DNA of 64,000 nt from Hydrogenophaga aromaticivorans (GCF_013387465.1 NZ_VYGV01000006.1:219638-283637); one strand, 5' to 3'. Shown: positions 48,161 to 56,975, counted from the first letter of the stretch. Translations and numbers: made by a program. The notes: a model not told the origin generated them from the letters alone.

Positions 48161-48586
48161 ATGTCGGATTCCACCCTTTGGTGGCTGCTGGTCGGCGCGG
48201 CCGTGGCGCTGGAGTTGTTCACCGGGACTTTCTACCTGCTCATGCTGGCCGTGGGCATGGTCGCCGCGGCGCTGGCCGCCCATGCCGGCGCCGGCTTGAG
48301 CGCCCAGTTGATCGTGGCGGCGGTGGTCGGTTCCGCGGCCGTCTTCGGCTGGCACCTGATCAAGCGGCGGCGCCCGTCGGACCCGTCGGTGCGCGCCCTG
48401 CGCAGCGTGAACCTCGATGTGGGCGAGGTCATACAGATCGAAGAATGGTTGGCCGATGGCACCGCGAGCGTGAAATACCGGGGTGCGCAATGGACTGTGA
48501 TCCAGCGGCCGGGCAACCCGCCCATACCGGGCGCCTACCGCGTGGCCGAACTCGTGGGCAACCGTCTGCTGGTCGAAAAAGCCTGA
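48161..48586 (+). CDS. NfeD-family membrane protein
   Basis: This 141-residue short NfeD protein has two or three N-terminal helices (residues 6-70) and a C-terminal OB-fold beta-barrel with YRGAQWTVIQ. ATG 48161 follows GGGGAG. NfeD proteins are partners of SPFH proteins, and the stomatin-like gene follows 70 bases later, the usual operon. The likely role is organisation of membrane microdomains. Confidence 0.92.
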   Translation: MSDSTLWWLLVGAAVALELFTGTFYLLMLAVGMVAAALAAHAGAGLSAQLIVAAVVGSAAVFGWHLIKRRRPSDPSVRALRSVNLDVGEVIQIEEWLADGTASVKYRGAQWTVIQRPGNPPIPGAYRVAELVGNRLLVEKA

Positions 48587-48656
48587 ATGGCTGCCTGAAG
48601 TGCACGCTGCTCCGGCATGATGCACACCCAGTTACCTCAACCACGGAACACCTCTC

Positions 48657-49571
48657 ATGGAAATCGCCGTCGTCCTCTTTGTCATCGCCGCCATCTTCAT
48701 CACGCGCGCCGTCAAGGTCGTGCCGCAACAGAACGCCTGGGTGGTTGAACGCCTGGGCAAGTACCACGGCAGCCTGTCGCCGGGGCTCAACTTCCTCATG
48801 CCTTTCATCGACAAGGTGGCCTACAAGCACAGCCTCAAAGAAATTCCGCTGGACGTGCCCAGTCAGGTCTGCATCACGCGCGACAACACGCAGCTGCAGG
48901 TCGACGGCATCCTGTACTTCCAGGTCACCGACCCGATGCGCGCGAGCTACGGCTCGTCCAACTACATCATGGCCGTGACCCAGCTCGCCCAGACCTCGCT
49001 GCGCTCCGTGATCGGCAAACTCGAACTGGACAAGACCTTCGAAGAACGCGACATCATCAACGCCCAGATCGTCCAGGCCATCGACGAAGCCGCCCTGAAC
49101 TGGGGTGTGAAGGTGCTGCGCTACGAAATCAAGGACCTGACGCCACCGAAGGAAATCCTGCACGCCATGCAGGCCCAGATCACCGCCGAGCGCGAAAAGC
49201 GTGCGCTCATCGCCGCGTCTGAAGGCCGGCGCCAGGAGCAGATCAACATCGCCACCGGCGAGCGCGAAGCGTTTATCGCCCGCTCAGAAGGCGAAAAACA
49301 GGCCGCCATCAACCAGGCCCAGGGCGAAGCTGCGGCCATCACCGCCGTGGCCGATGCCACCGCCCAGGCCATCGAACGCATTGCTGTGGCCATTCAGCAA
49401 CCGGGCGGCGAACAGGCCGTGCAGCTGAAGGTGGCCGAACGCGCGGTTGACGCCTACGGCAAGGTGGCCGCAGACGCCACCACCACGCTCATCGTGCCCG
49501 GCAACATGACGGAAGTTTCCGCCCTGATCGCATCGGCCATGAAAATGATCGGCACCAGCAAGGCGTCCTGA
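48657..49571 (+). CDS. SPFH/stomatin-like protein (QmcA/paraslipin type)
   Basis: This 304-residue SPFH-domain protein has one N-terminal transmembrane helix (residues 2-17). The stretch VVPQQNAWVVERLGKYHGSL starts the SPFH domain, and LDVPSQVCITRDN is a clear stomatin signature. Residues 180-245 are a long Ala/Glu/Arg coiled coil for oligomerisation. It pairs with NfeD upstream and tRNA-Ser follows 44 bases after its stop. Confidence 0.95.
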   Translation: MEIAVVLFVIAAIFITRAVKVVPQQNAWVVERLGKYHGSLSPGLNFLMPFIDKVAYKHSLKEIPLDVPSQVCITRDNTQLQVDGILYFQVTDPMRASYGSSNYIMAVTQLAQTSLRSVIGKLELDKTFEERDIINAQIVQAIDEAALNWGVKVLRYEIKDLTPPKEILHAMQAQITAEREKRALIAASEGRRQEQINIATGEREAFIARSEGEKQAAINQAQGEAAAITAVADATAQAIERIAVAIQQPGGEQAVQLKVAERAVDAYGKVAADATTTLIVPGNMTEVSALIASAMKMIGTSKAS

Positions 49572-49572
49572 G

Positions 49573-49603
49573 TTCCAGAACAGGGAACCCGGCCTGCTAT
49601 ACT
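49573..49603 (+). promoter_or_regulatory. Putative promoter of tRNA-Ser
   Basis: TATACT at 49598-49603 is a good -10 element 13 bases before the tRNA. The best -35 is the poor TTCCAG at 49573-49578 with a long 19-base gap. Confidence 0.45.
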
Positions 49604-49615
49604 GCGAGGCTGCGC

Positions 49616-49706
<91 letters not shown>

Positions 49707-49750
49707 AAATGAGTCCCAGAGCGTCCCACAACGCCTCACAAGACACCCTG

Positions 49751-49787
49751 AAAGCCCCGGAATACCCAAGTGTTCCGGGGCTTTTTT
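49751..49787 (+). terminator. Rho-independent terminator after tRNA-Ser
   Basis: A perfect 12-bp stem (AAAGCCCCGGAA at 49751-49762 with 49773-49784) has a 10-nt loop and TTTTTT to 49787. It ends the tRNA transcript 46 bases downstream. Confidence 0.93.
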
Positions 49788-49827
49788 GTTTCCGGGCGTC
49801 TCGTAACGGTTCTTGCCATCCCAGGAT

Positions 49828-49890
49828 TTTTGGGGGTATCTTTGGGGGTCCGTACCCCACTAGTTGGGGGTATTTCACCTTCGGGGTACG
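49828..49890 (+). promoter_or_regulatory. Repeat array before the integrase: likely arm or operator sites
   Basis: Three direct copies of TTGGGGGT occur at about 49830, 49842 and 49864, the first and last extended to TTGGGGGTAT. In addition CGTACCCC (49851-49858) and GGGGTACG (49883-49890) form a perfect 8-bp inverted repeat. Similar G-rich repeats precede other tRNA-targeting P4-type integrases and probably bind Int or an excisionase. Confidence 0.5.
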
Positions 49891-49904
49891 GTTTGGAGCT
49901 CGAA

Positions 49905-51119
49905 ATGGCGCTGACCAATACCGAAGTTCTGAAGGCAAAAGCAGGCCCATCACCCATCAAGATGGCTGACGGCAGGGGCCTGTACCTGCTGATCACGCCG
50001 GCAGGTTCCAAGCTTTGGCGTTGGAAGTACCGCTTTCTGGGCAAAGAGAAACTGATGGCTGTCGGCGCCTACCCAGACGTGTCACTCGCCCAGGCAAGGG
50101 ACAAGGTGGACGAGACCCGCAAGCAGCTCGCAGCGGGCTCCGACCCGATGGCGGCCCGCAAGTTCGAGAAGATCGCCCGCCGTCTGGCTGTCGAAGACAC
50201 CTTCGCGGCTGTGGCAAAGAAATGGTGGGAAAGCTGGAAAGCCGCGCGCAGCGACAGCCACACGGTCTACGTGTGGCGCCGCCTGGAGGCGGATGTCTTT
50301 CCGGCCATCGGCTTGCGCCCTATCGCGGAAATCGAGGCCCCCGAGCTAGTCGCCATGATGAAGGCCATCGAAAAACGTGGCGCCCTCGACATTGCCAAAC
50401 GCGCCCTGCAGACCTGCTCCCAGATCTTTCGCTACGCCATCGCCCACGGGTTGGCCAAACGCAATCCGGCTGTGGAAATTCGCCCGAGCGATGTGCTCGC
50501 CTCGCGCAAAAAAGAAAACTACGCCAGGTTGGACGGCAAGGAACTACCAGAGCTGTTGCGCAAGATCGAGGTCTACAACGGGAGCACCGTCACCCGCGTG
50601 GCCATCAAACTCATGGCCATGACCTTCGTGCGCACCAGCGAGCTGATCGGCGCGCGCTGGGAAGAATTTGACCTCGACGGCGGACGCTGGGACATACCGG
50701 CGTCACGCATGAAGATGAAGACGCCGCACGTGGTGCCCCTCTCCACCCAGGCCGTGACCCTCCTGCGAAGCTTGCACACCCTGACTGGTCACAGCGCCCT
50801 GCTCTTCCCCGGAGAGCGCGACCATCAAAAGTCGATGAGCAACAACACCATCTTGGGCGCTCTGGACCGCATGGGCTACGCTGGACGCATGACGGGCCAT
50901 GGATTCCGGGGCATAGCGTCCACCTTGCTCCACGAGCAGGGCTGGCCGCACGAGCACATCGAGCTTCAGCTCGCCCACCAGGAGCGCAACCAGGTCAGCG
51001 CTTCGTACAACCACGCGATGTACCTTCAAGCGCGAGCCCAGATGATGCAGGCCTGGAGCAACTACCTAGATGCCTGCGTGGCTGGAAATGTGGTGCCATT
51101 CAGGGGGAAACGGGCTTAG
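49905..51119 (+). CDS. P4-type tyrosine recombinase (integrase)
   Basis: This 404-residue integrase starts at ATG 49905 after GGAG; longer starts are unlike the family. Residues 1-90 are the DUF4102-type arm-binding domain (KAGPSPIKMADGRGLYL), then the core-binding domain. The catalytic domain has Arg243, His332-x-x-Arg335 (GHGFRG), His358 and Tyr368 in SASYNHA. All active-site residues are present, so the protein could be active. It reads away from the 3' end of tRNA-Ser(GGA), the usual layout of an integrated island. The rest of such an island is missing: the next gene belongs to an IS91-type element. Confidence 0.93.
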   Translation: MALTNTEVLKAKAGPSPIKMADGRGLYLLITPAGSKLWRWKYRFLGKEKLMAVGAYPDVSLAQARDKVDETRKQLAAGSDPMAARKFEKIARRLAVEDTFAAVAKKWWESWKAARSDSHTVYVWRRLEADVFPAIGLRPIAEIEAPELVAMMKAIEKRGALDIAKRALQTCSQIFRYAIAHGLAKRNPAVEIRPSDVLASRKKENYARLDGKELPELLRKIEVYNGSTVTRVAIKLMAMTFVRTSELIGARWEEFDLDGGRWDIPASRMKMKTPHVVPLSTQAVTLLRSLHTLTGHSALLFPGERDHQKSMSNNTILGALDRMGYAGRMTGHGFRGIASTLLHEQGWPHEHIELQLAHQERNQVSASYNHAMYLQARAQMMQAWSNYLDACVAGNVVPFRGKRA

Positions 51120-51315
51120 CACTCTCCGCAGCTCGGTCACCACTGCCTATCCGGAAGACTCTTTGGTCTCCAATCGGACCGACGGCTTTGCAGCGTGTGG
51201 ACTAAACCGCTCGCGCGGTAGACGCTCCGGCTACGTTGGTGGCGTTTCGTTGCGCCCGTGATTCTGCGATGTTGGCGGTCGAGGCAATCCGCCTCGGTCA
51301 CGCAGGAGCAGGATC

Positions 51316-52251
51316 ATGGACATTTGCACCCCGACCCCATCCGCGGCCGTCTCGCCGCTGCGCCAACGCATGCTCGACGACATGCGCATGCGCCAGTTCG
51401 CAGAGCACACGCAAGACGGCTACATCCGCGCCGTGCGCAAGCTCTCCACCTTCCTGGGCCGCTCGCCGCACACCGCCACCGCCGAGGATCTGCGCCGCTT
51501 CCAGTTGCACCTGGTGGACACCGGCACCGGCCCAGTCACCATCAACGCCACCATCACCGGGCTGAAGTTCTTCTTCGACATCACGCTGGGCCGGCCGGAG
51601 CTCATGCTCAAGATGACGAACGTGGCCGTGCCGCGCAAGTTGCCGGTGATCCTGAGCCCCGAGGAAGTCGGCCGCCTGATCGCCGCCGCGCCCAACCTCA
51701 AGCACCAGGCTGCCATGTCGGTGGCCTATGGCGCGGGCCTGCGCGTCAGCGAAGTCGTCTCGCTCAAGGTCGGCGACATCGACGGCGAGCGCATGACACT
51801 GCGCGTGGAGCAGGGCAAAGGCCGCAAGGATCGCTACGCCATGCTCAGCCCCGTGCTGCTGGAGCGGCTGCGCGCCTGGTGGAGACTGGGCCATGCCCAG
51901 GGCAAGATCCGCCACGGTGGTTGGCTGTTCCCGGGCCTGGACCCCACCGACCACGTCACCCCGCGTCAACTCAACCGCGCCGTACACCTGGCCGCCGCCA
52001 CGGCCGGCATCGACAAGCGCATCACCCCGCACGGCCTGCGCCATGCCTTTGCCACCCATCTGCTGGAGCAGAAGGTCGATATCCGCGTCATCCAGGTGCT
52101 GCTCGGGCACAAGCGGCTGGACACCACGACCCTGTACGCCGCCGTGGCCACCGACCTGCTGCGCCGGGTCATCAGCCCGCTGGATCACACGTCCGCCAAG
52201 CCCGCAGGCGAACCAGCGCCCGAACCTGCACCGCAACCGCCGGCCCTGTAG
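51316..52251 (+). CDS. Tyrosine recombinase of the IS91-type element
   Basis: This 311-residue XerC/D-like recombinase starts at ATG 51316 with AGGAGCAGG just upstream. The SAM-like N-terminal domain (residues 18-100) and the catalytic domain have Arg143 (GAGLRVSE), His239-x-x-Arg242 (PHGLRH), His265 (LLGHK) and Tyr274 (TTLYAAV), a complete active site. The tail is Pro/Ala-rich. The transposase start lies 13 bases after its stop. Recombinases of this kind accompany several IS91-family transposases; the role, perhaps resolving transposition intermediates, is inferred. Confidence 0.9.
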   Translation: MDICTPTPSAAVSPLRQRMLDDMRMRQFAEHTQDGYIRAVRKLSTFLGRSPHTATAEDLRRFQLHLVDTGTGPVTINATITGLKFFFDITLGRPELMLKMTNVAVPRKLPVILSPEEVGRLIAAAPNLKHQAAMSVAYGAGLRVSEVVSLKVGDIDGERMTLRVEQGKGRKDRYAMLSPVLLERLRAWWRLGHAQGKIRHGGWLFPGLDPTDHVTPRQLNRAVHLAAATAGIDKRITPHGLRHAFATHLLEQKVDIRVIQVLLGHKRLDTTTLYAAVATDLLRRVISPLDHTSAKPAGEPAPEPAPQPPAL

Positions 52252-52263
52252 TCGTACGCCATC

Positions 52264-53445
52264 GTGCAGGCGCGACCCGCCCTGGAGGTCGCCGACATCT
52301 TCCGTGCCCATGGACCCGCCTGGCGTGACGCCCAGCGCGGTCACCTGAGCCTGGCGCAGCTCAAGGTGATGTCGGCCATCACCCAGTGCCGCACGGCGGC
52401 ACTGGGTGGCCACGTCCTGCGCTGCGACGGTTGCGGCCAAGACGAGGTCTCCTACAACTCGTGCCGCAACCGGCACTGCCCGAAGTGCCAGAGCAGCGCA
52501 GCCAAGCGGTGGCTGGATGCGCGCCAGGCCGATCTGCTGCCGGTGGAGTACTACCACGTGGTCTTCACGCTGCCAGCGCCGATCGCCGACATTGCACACC
52601 AGAACAAGGCGGCGCTGTACGGCTTGCTGTTCGACATCGCCGCCGAGACGCTGCTGCGTATCGCAGCTGATCCCAAGCACCTGGGCGCCCACATTGGCGC
52701 CACGCTGGTGCTGCACACCTGGGGCTCGGCACTGACCCACCACCCGCACGTGCACGGCATCGTGCCAGGCGGCGGGTTTGCGCCCGACGGCAAGACTTGG
52801 GTAGCCTGCCGCCCGGGGTTCTTCCTGCCGGTGCGCGTGCTGTCGCGGCTGTTCAGGCGCCGCTTCCTGGAGGAACTGCAGCGGCTGCACGATGGCGGCG
52901 CACTCAGGTTCTTCGGTGAACACGCGGCGCTGGCTGAGCCCGTGACCTTCAAGGCCTGGCTTGCGCCGCTGCGCCAGTGCGAGTGGGTGGTCTATGCCAA
53001 GCGGCCATTCGCCGGGCCGCAGGCGGTGCTGGCCTACCTGTCGCGATACACGCACCGCGTGGCCATCTCCAACAGCCGGCTGCTGGCGATGGACGAGCGC
53101 GGTGTCACCTTCCGCTGGAAGGACTATCGCGCCACAGGGAAGACGCGCCACAAGGCGATGACGCTGAGCCCGCAGGAGTTCATGCGCCGCTTCCTGCTGC
53201 ATGTGCTGCCGGGCGGCTTCCACCGGATTCGGCACTACGGCCTGCTGGCCAACAGCAACCGGCGGGACAACTTGGCGCTGGCGCGTCAGTTGTTGCAGGT
53301 CGCAGCGCCACCGACCGAGGCGGCGGCCGCAGATGGCTTGGACTCGCCACGTCCGACCTTCGTCTGCGCGCACTGCGGCCACGCGATGGTGGTGCTGCAG
53401 GTCTTCTTGCGCGACTGCTCGATTCGGGCGCCGCCGGCACCATGA
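52264..53445 (+). CDS. IS91-family Y1 HUH transposase
   Basis: This 393-residue rolling-circle transposase starts at GTG 52264, just after the recombinase gene, without a strong ribosome site, so coupling is likely. An N-terminal zinc finger (CDGCG then CRNRHCPKCQ, residues 54-80) binds the DNA end. The metal-binding HUH motif is H162-V-H164 in HHPHVHGIV, and the nicking Tyr262 is in SRYTHRVAISN. All catalytic parts are intact, so the element could be active. A second Cys pair near the C-terminus (CAHCGH) is also seen. Confidence 0.93.
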   Translation: MQARPALEVADIFRAHGPAWRDAQRGHLSLAQLKVMSAITQCRTAALGGHVLRCDGCGQDEVSYNSCRNRHCPKCQSSAAKRWLDARQADLLPVEYYHVVFTLPAPIADIAHQNKAALYGLLFDIAAETLLRIAADPKHLGAHIGATLVLHTWGSALTHHPHVHGIVPGGGFAPDGKTWVACRPGFFLPVRVLSRLFRRRFLEELQRLHDGGALRFFGEHAALAEPVTFKAWLAPLRQCEWVVYAKRPFAGPQAVLAYLSRYTHRVAISNSRLLAMDERGVTFRWKDYRATGKTRHKAMTLSPQEFMRRFLLHVLPGGFHRIRHYGLLANSNRRDNLALARQLLQVAAPPTEAAAADGLDSPRPTFVCAHCGHAMVVLQVFLRDCSIRAPPAP

Positions 53446-54126
53446 CCACGCTCGAGCACTCCCGATCAACTCGACGCTGGACATGGCGTCCGGTGGGCTG
53501 CTGCGTGCGTCGCTTGGTCAGCGTCTGCGCAGGCTCGGCAAAGAGCTGCTGCCGTATCGAAGTGGCACACGCACGGGCGCCTGCGGTCATCGATGGGGTG
53601 TCGATGCTCAGTCGTAGGCCGCCAACTCGCGACGCGAGCGTAGAGCAATCGCCATAGTCACCGCGCTCGACAACTACCGTGGCGGTCGCCGCGGTTTCCT
53701 CCCTCGAGGCTTATGCAACACCTGCCCGACAGCAGTGAGGGTGCTCGACCGCTTGTGCGGCTGGGCAGGTGTCACACAAGCCTTAACGATTGGAGTCGGT
53801 CGCCGACGGCGGGGGTACTCCCGCTGACTGGCACCAAGCAGTCGTCGGACCTCGTCGCACGCGAATTCATGAATGTCGGCTGTATGGGGTACTGTGGACA
53901 TCGGGCTCCGTCGACCCGGATGGCGCGGCGAGGCCGACCGCTTCCCCCTCACCTGGACTGTCGGTACCGACCGAGGCTGTGTGTAAACGCATTCGAACAG
54001 CGTTGAGCGCTCTCCAGCAAGGGCACCTTTCGCGCAGACCGGCTGCGTACCGTTTCCGAGTCACGTGGGAGGTCTAATGAGCTTCCAAACGGTTCTTGGC
54101 GGCCAGATTTGGCAGCAAAGCGAGGC
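53446..54126. other. Gene-free mobile-element debris, 680 bases
   Basis: No convincing reading frame occurs here on either strand. The first part belongs to the IS91-type end region. The stretch 53707-53783 is a long imperfect inverted repeat. Near 53974-53988 the sequence GGCTGTGTGTAAACG resembles the tip of an insertion sequence and could be the outer end of the IS1182 relic that follows, but I cannot confirm it. Confidence 0.4.
53707..53783. repeat. Long imperfect inverted repeat
   Basis: Bases 53707-53727 (AGGCTTATGCAA then CACCTGCCC) and 53763-53783 (GGGCAGGTG then TCACACAAGCCT) match in 18 of 21 positions as an inverted repeat, with a 35-base centre. There is no T-tract. It may be the two ends of a lost or miniature element, or a recombination site. 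Confidence 0.65.
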
Positions 54127-54777
54127 TCACGCCCCCGCCAACCTCATCGCCCTGATTGCTCCTGCGAATCCCAAGATGGAGATCACACGCAGCAGGTTGT
54201 AGGCCAGCACATGCAGGCTCATCTCAGTCCCGACGTTGACCAGCCTTCTGGTGAGGAAGTGGGTGTACCCCATCCAGCTCTTGAAGGTGCCGAACAAATG
54301 CTCGACCGTTCTGCGTCGGATGGTCATGGATTTGGGTGACTGGTCCAGACGGCGCTGCACGGCCTCCAGCACCTCGCCATACCCAGCCGCACTGCGGTCC
54401 ACCGGAAAATTACTTTCGAACATGCAGCGCTCCGCATCAAAGTTTTCAAGCACCGGCAATATCCACGGGTGCCAGGCGTCGGCCAGCTCTTGCGACGAGG
54501 CTGGGGTTGGTCGCTGGGCAAACCCATACCCGAATACCGCCGTTCCCAATCCGCCGAGCTTGACAAACACATTGGGACACTCTGCCAAGCGGCGTACCCA
54601 GGACAACCGCTCGGACATTGCCCGATTTGAGTGCCCCTTGTATTCGGCAACACCAAGCACGCCCTCCCGGGGGGGGCGGAAGACGAAGACATTCGTCCTA
54701 CCAGAGCACGTGAACATCGAAGGCAATGTCTCTGCGGGGGGTGGCGGTGCGGTCGACCAGCGCCTGGATGACGGCAA
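54127..54777 (-). pseudogene. Chimeric relic: amidohydrolase fragment fused to IS1182 transposase C-terminus
   Basis: The open frame of about 216 codons is made of two unrelated parts. Residues about 36-129 match the C-terminal half of an amidohydrolase_2 family metal-dependent hydrolase (CPNVFVKLGGLG, then CMFESNFPVD). Residues about 133-216 match the C-terminal end of IS1182-family transposases (RRRTVEHLFGTFKSWMG, then TEMSLHVLAYNLLRV). The junction lies near 54380-54390. The first 35 codons match neither and probably follow a frameshift at the G/C run near 54665-54676. Neither part can be functional. It records an insertion or deletion event between a catabolic gene and an insertion sequence. 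Confidence 0.7.
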
Positions 54778-54833
54778 TCTGGTGCGACTCTAGGTCCGCT
54801 TCAACAACACCTCCGATCATCCTCAAGTCGTGA

Positions 54834-55085
54834 TCATTCCCACATGGCTGTACCTTCATCGACCCGTCCGAGGGGGATCAGAACGGACAGGGCATCTGGC
54901 GCCGCGTGATTCACGTCCCGGCCAAGACAAGAATCCGGGTGTTGTTGGGCACCTATTTCCAGTCCCATATCGACATGCTCAACGAGTTGGTGGACGGAAA
55001 GACAGTGCTCAAGTCGGTTGATGAGGAGCCCGCCGACAAGGCAGAGTGGTTGCGGCAGTATCGGGCGCCCCAGGCTCCTTGTTGA
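54834..55085 (+). pseudogene. Remnant C-terminal gene tail of unknown family
   Basis: An open frame of 83 codons begins after an in-frame TGA at 54831 and ends at the stop 55083-55085. It has no ATG near its beginning. The predicted peptide looks protein-like (FIDPSEGDQNGQGIWRRVIH and VLLGTYFQSHIDMLNELVDG), with balanced composition, so it is probably the tail of a truncated gene. I do not recognise the family. It lies between the IS1182 relic and the exporter gene and may be a lost member of the catabolic cluster. The remaining bases of 54778-55110 show nothing. Confidence 0.45.
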
Positions 55086-55110
55086 CACCGGTCCAGCCGG
55101 CTGCCGGCGC

Positions 55111-56151
55111 TCAGCTCAAACGCGCCATCAGCAGCAACCCGGAGCCGGCGAAGAGGGCGATCCACAGGGTCTCGGTGACGAGCATGGCCACCGGCGTCCA
55201 GCCGAGCTGGAACAAGTCCTCGAAACTGGTTTTCACGCCGGCCGCAGCAATCGCCACCACCAGCAGCCAGCGTGAAGCGTGGCTGGCCATGCTGGAAACC
55301 GCCGCGGGTACCAGACCCGAAGTGGCGAGCAGCATGCACATGATGAACGCCAGCAGAAAACCCGGTACCAACGGCATCGACAGTTCTTCGGGCTCCGGGT
55401 CGTCGGCACCGGCGGCGCGGGCGGGCTGGCGCGTCACCATGGCCACGAGCAGCACCACGGGCATCAGCAGCATCACGCGGAACACCTTGATCACGGTGGC
55501 ACTGTCGGCTGCGGCCGTGTCGCCTGCATTCGACAGCATCATGCCGGCGGCCACCACCTGGGCCACGTCATGGATGGTGGCGCCGAAGAACACGCCGGCT
55601 TGTGCGGGTGTCAGGCCCATCAGGGAAGAAACCAAGGGATACAGCACCATGGCCAGGGTAGACAACAATGTCACGCCGACCACGGCCAGCAGCGTGAAGC
55701 GCTCGTTTTCGCGAGTCTGGGGCAGCACGGAGGAGACGGCCAGGGCGGCGGAGGCGCCGCAGATGCCCACTGCGCAGCCTGAGACCAGACCCTCGGCCAC
55801 CGGGCGGCGCAGCAGGTGGGCCAGCAACAGGCCCAGGACGATGGTGGAGGCCACGCCCAGGGCGGTGAGTGCGCCGGTACCCCAGCCCAAGGCGGAGATC
55901 TGGGTGAACGTGATGCGCAGGCCCAGCAGGGCGACGCCGGCGCGCAACAGGGTGCGCCCGCAGAAATCGATGCCGGGCCGGATCTTGGGGTCGCGCGAGA
56001 GGAAGTGAAAGGCCAGTCCGATGAGCAGGGCATAGAGCAGCTGAGGGCCGCCGTAGTGCTCGGCCACGAAGGTGGCCGACAGCGCCACCACGGCGCACAA
56101 CAGCAGGCCCGGGGCTAGGCGCCGGGCATGGTTCCAGGGGGCGCGCAACAT
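55111..56151 (-). CDS. YeiH-family putative sulfate exporter
   Basis: This 346-residue membrane protein has about ten helices of the YeiH/UPF0324 family (conserved sulfate exporter group). ATG 56151 was chosen because the IclR stop lies 2 bases before it and the family starts there. Key stretches are RAGVALLGLRITFTQI, SGCAVGICGASAALAVSSVL and FGATIHDVAQVVAAG. Related genes occur in clusters for degrading sulfonates, where they are assumed to export sulfate or sulfite. Here it is in the same transcript as the regulator and near a thiol dioxygenase gene, which suggests the same role. Confidence 0.87.
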   Translation of the reverse strand: MLRAPWNHARRLAPGLLLCAVVALSATFVAEHYGGPQLLYALLIGLAFHFLSRDPKIRPGIDFCGRTLLRAGVALLGLRITFTQISALGWGTGALTALGVASTIVLGLLLAHLLRRPVAEGLVSGCAVGICGASAALAVSSVLPQTRENERFTLLAVVGVTLLSTLAMVLYPLVSSLMGLTPAQAGVFFGATIHDVAQVVAAGMMLSNAGDTAAADSATVIKVFRVMLLMPVVLLVAMVTRQPARAAGADDPEPEELSMPLVPGFLLAFIMCMLLATSGLVPAAVSSMASHASRWLLVVAIAAAGVKTSFEDLFQLGWTPVAMLVTETLWIALFAGSGLLLMARLS

Positions 56152-56153
56152 GC

Positions 56154-56927
56154 TCAGGTGTTCCAGAGCTGCTGGTTGGCCAGGGGGTTGGCCCCCAGGC
56201 CCACGGAAATGCACTGTGCCGCCGCCACCACCGGGCCTGCGAGGGCCTTGAACATGGACGGCTTGATGCGCGCGATGGGGCCCGAGATGCCGACGGCGGC
56301 GATCACATGCCCCTGGATGTCGCGGATCGGTGCGCCGATTCCGCCCACGCTCTCGCGCCACTCGCCGCGATTGACGGCGTAGCCCTGCTTGCGCACCCGA
56401 TCCATCTCGCGCAGGAAGGCCGCTTCTTCAACGATGGTGCGGGGCGTGTAGCGCTCGATGCCGCTCGCCAGATCGGCCAGGCGCGCCGCGCCCAGCCAGG
56501 CGAGCAGGGCCTTACCCGTGGCCACGCAATGCGCCGGCGCGCGGCCGCCGATCTGGCTGTAGGCGCGCACCGGTTCGTGGCTCTCGATCTTGTGCACGTA
56601 CACGACTTCGGCGCCATCCAGCACCGACAGGTGGACGGTCTCACGCGTCTGCTCCAGCAGGGCTTCCATGTACGGCTGAGCAATCCGTCGCAGGTCCAGC
56701 CCCTCCAGCACCGAGCTGCCCAGTTCCCACAGCCGCACCGACGCGGCGTAACCCCGGGTGTCCGGGTCGTGCTGCACGTATTTCAGCTCGACCAGCCCAT
56801 GCAGCAGGCGGTGCGCATGACTCTTGGCGATGCCCAGCTGTGCTGCCAGCTCCGTGACGCCCAGGGGCCTTTGCGCGCGGGCCACGACCTCCAGCAGTGC
56901 CAGGCCCTTGATCAGCGTGTTGTTCAT
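56154..56927 (-). CDS. IclR-family transcriptional regulator
   Basis: This 257-residue regulator has an N-terminal winged helix (residues 1-65, GLALLEVVARAQRPLGVTEL and LGIAKSHAHRLLHGL) and a C-terminal effector-binding domain (90-250, with GRAPAHCVATGKALLAW, the typical IclR ligand pocket). It is divergent from the CoA-transferase gene with 185 bases between the start codons and co-transcribed with the exporter. It very probably controls both directions in response to a cluster metabolite. Confidence 0.95.
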   Translation of the reverse strand: MNNTLIKGLALLEVVARAQRPLGVTELAAQLGIAKSHAHRLLHGLVELKYVQHDPDTRGYAASVRLWELGSSVLEGLDLRRIAQPYMEALLEQTRETVHLSVLDGAEVVYVHKIESHEPVRAYSQIGGRAPAHCVATGKALLAWLGAARLADLASGIERYTPRTIVEEAAFLREMDRVRKQGYAVNRGEWRESVGGIGAPIRDIQGHVIAAVGISGPIARIKPSMFKALAGPVVAAAQCISVGLGANPLANQQLWNT

Positions 56928-56975
56928 GGCCCCACCCTCCCGGTGGCAGATCCGGTGGTTCGTTCAGATATTTGG

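Larger units (their letters stand above)
51280..53638 (+). mobile_element. IS91-family element with accessory tyrosine recombinase
   Basis: The element carries a tyrosine recombinase gene and a Y1 HUH transposase gene in tandem. The exact ends are not determinable; the span given runs from a CGAGGC/GCCTCG hairpin (51280-51296) before the first gene to a CTCGCG-A-CGCGAG hairpin (53626-53638) after the second. The latter is a candidate for the origin end used in rolling-circle transposition. No terminal inverted repeats or target duplication are expected in this family. Confidence 0.7.

Noticed and set aside
51122..51129. CTCTCCGC just after the integrase stop, equal to part of the tRNA-Ser 3' end; a possible second attachment site.
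   Set aside because: Only 8 bases match and the flanking bases differ from the tRNA; this is too short to claim.
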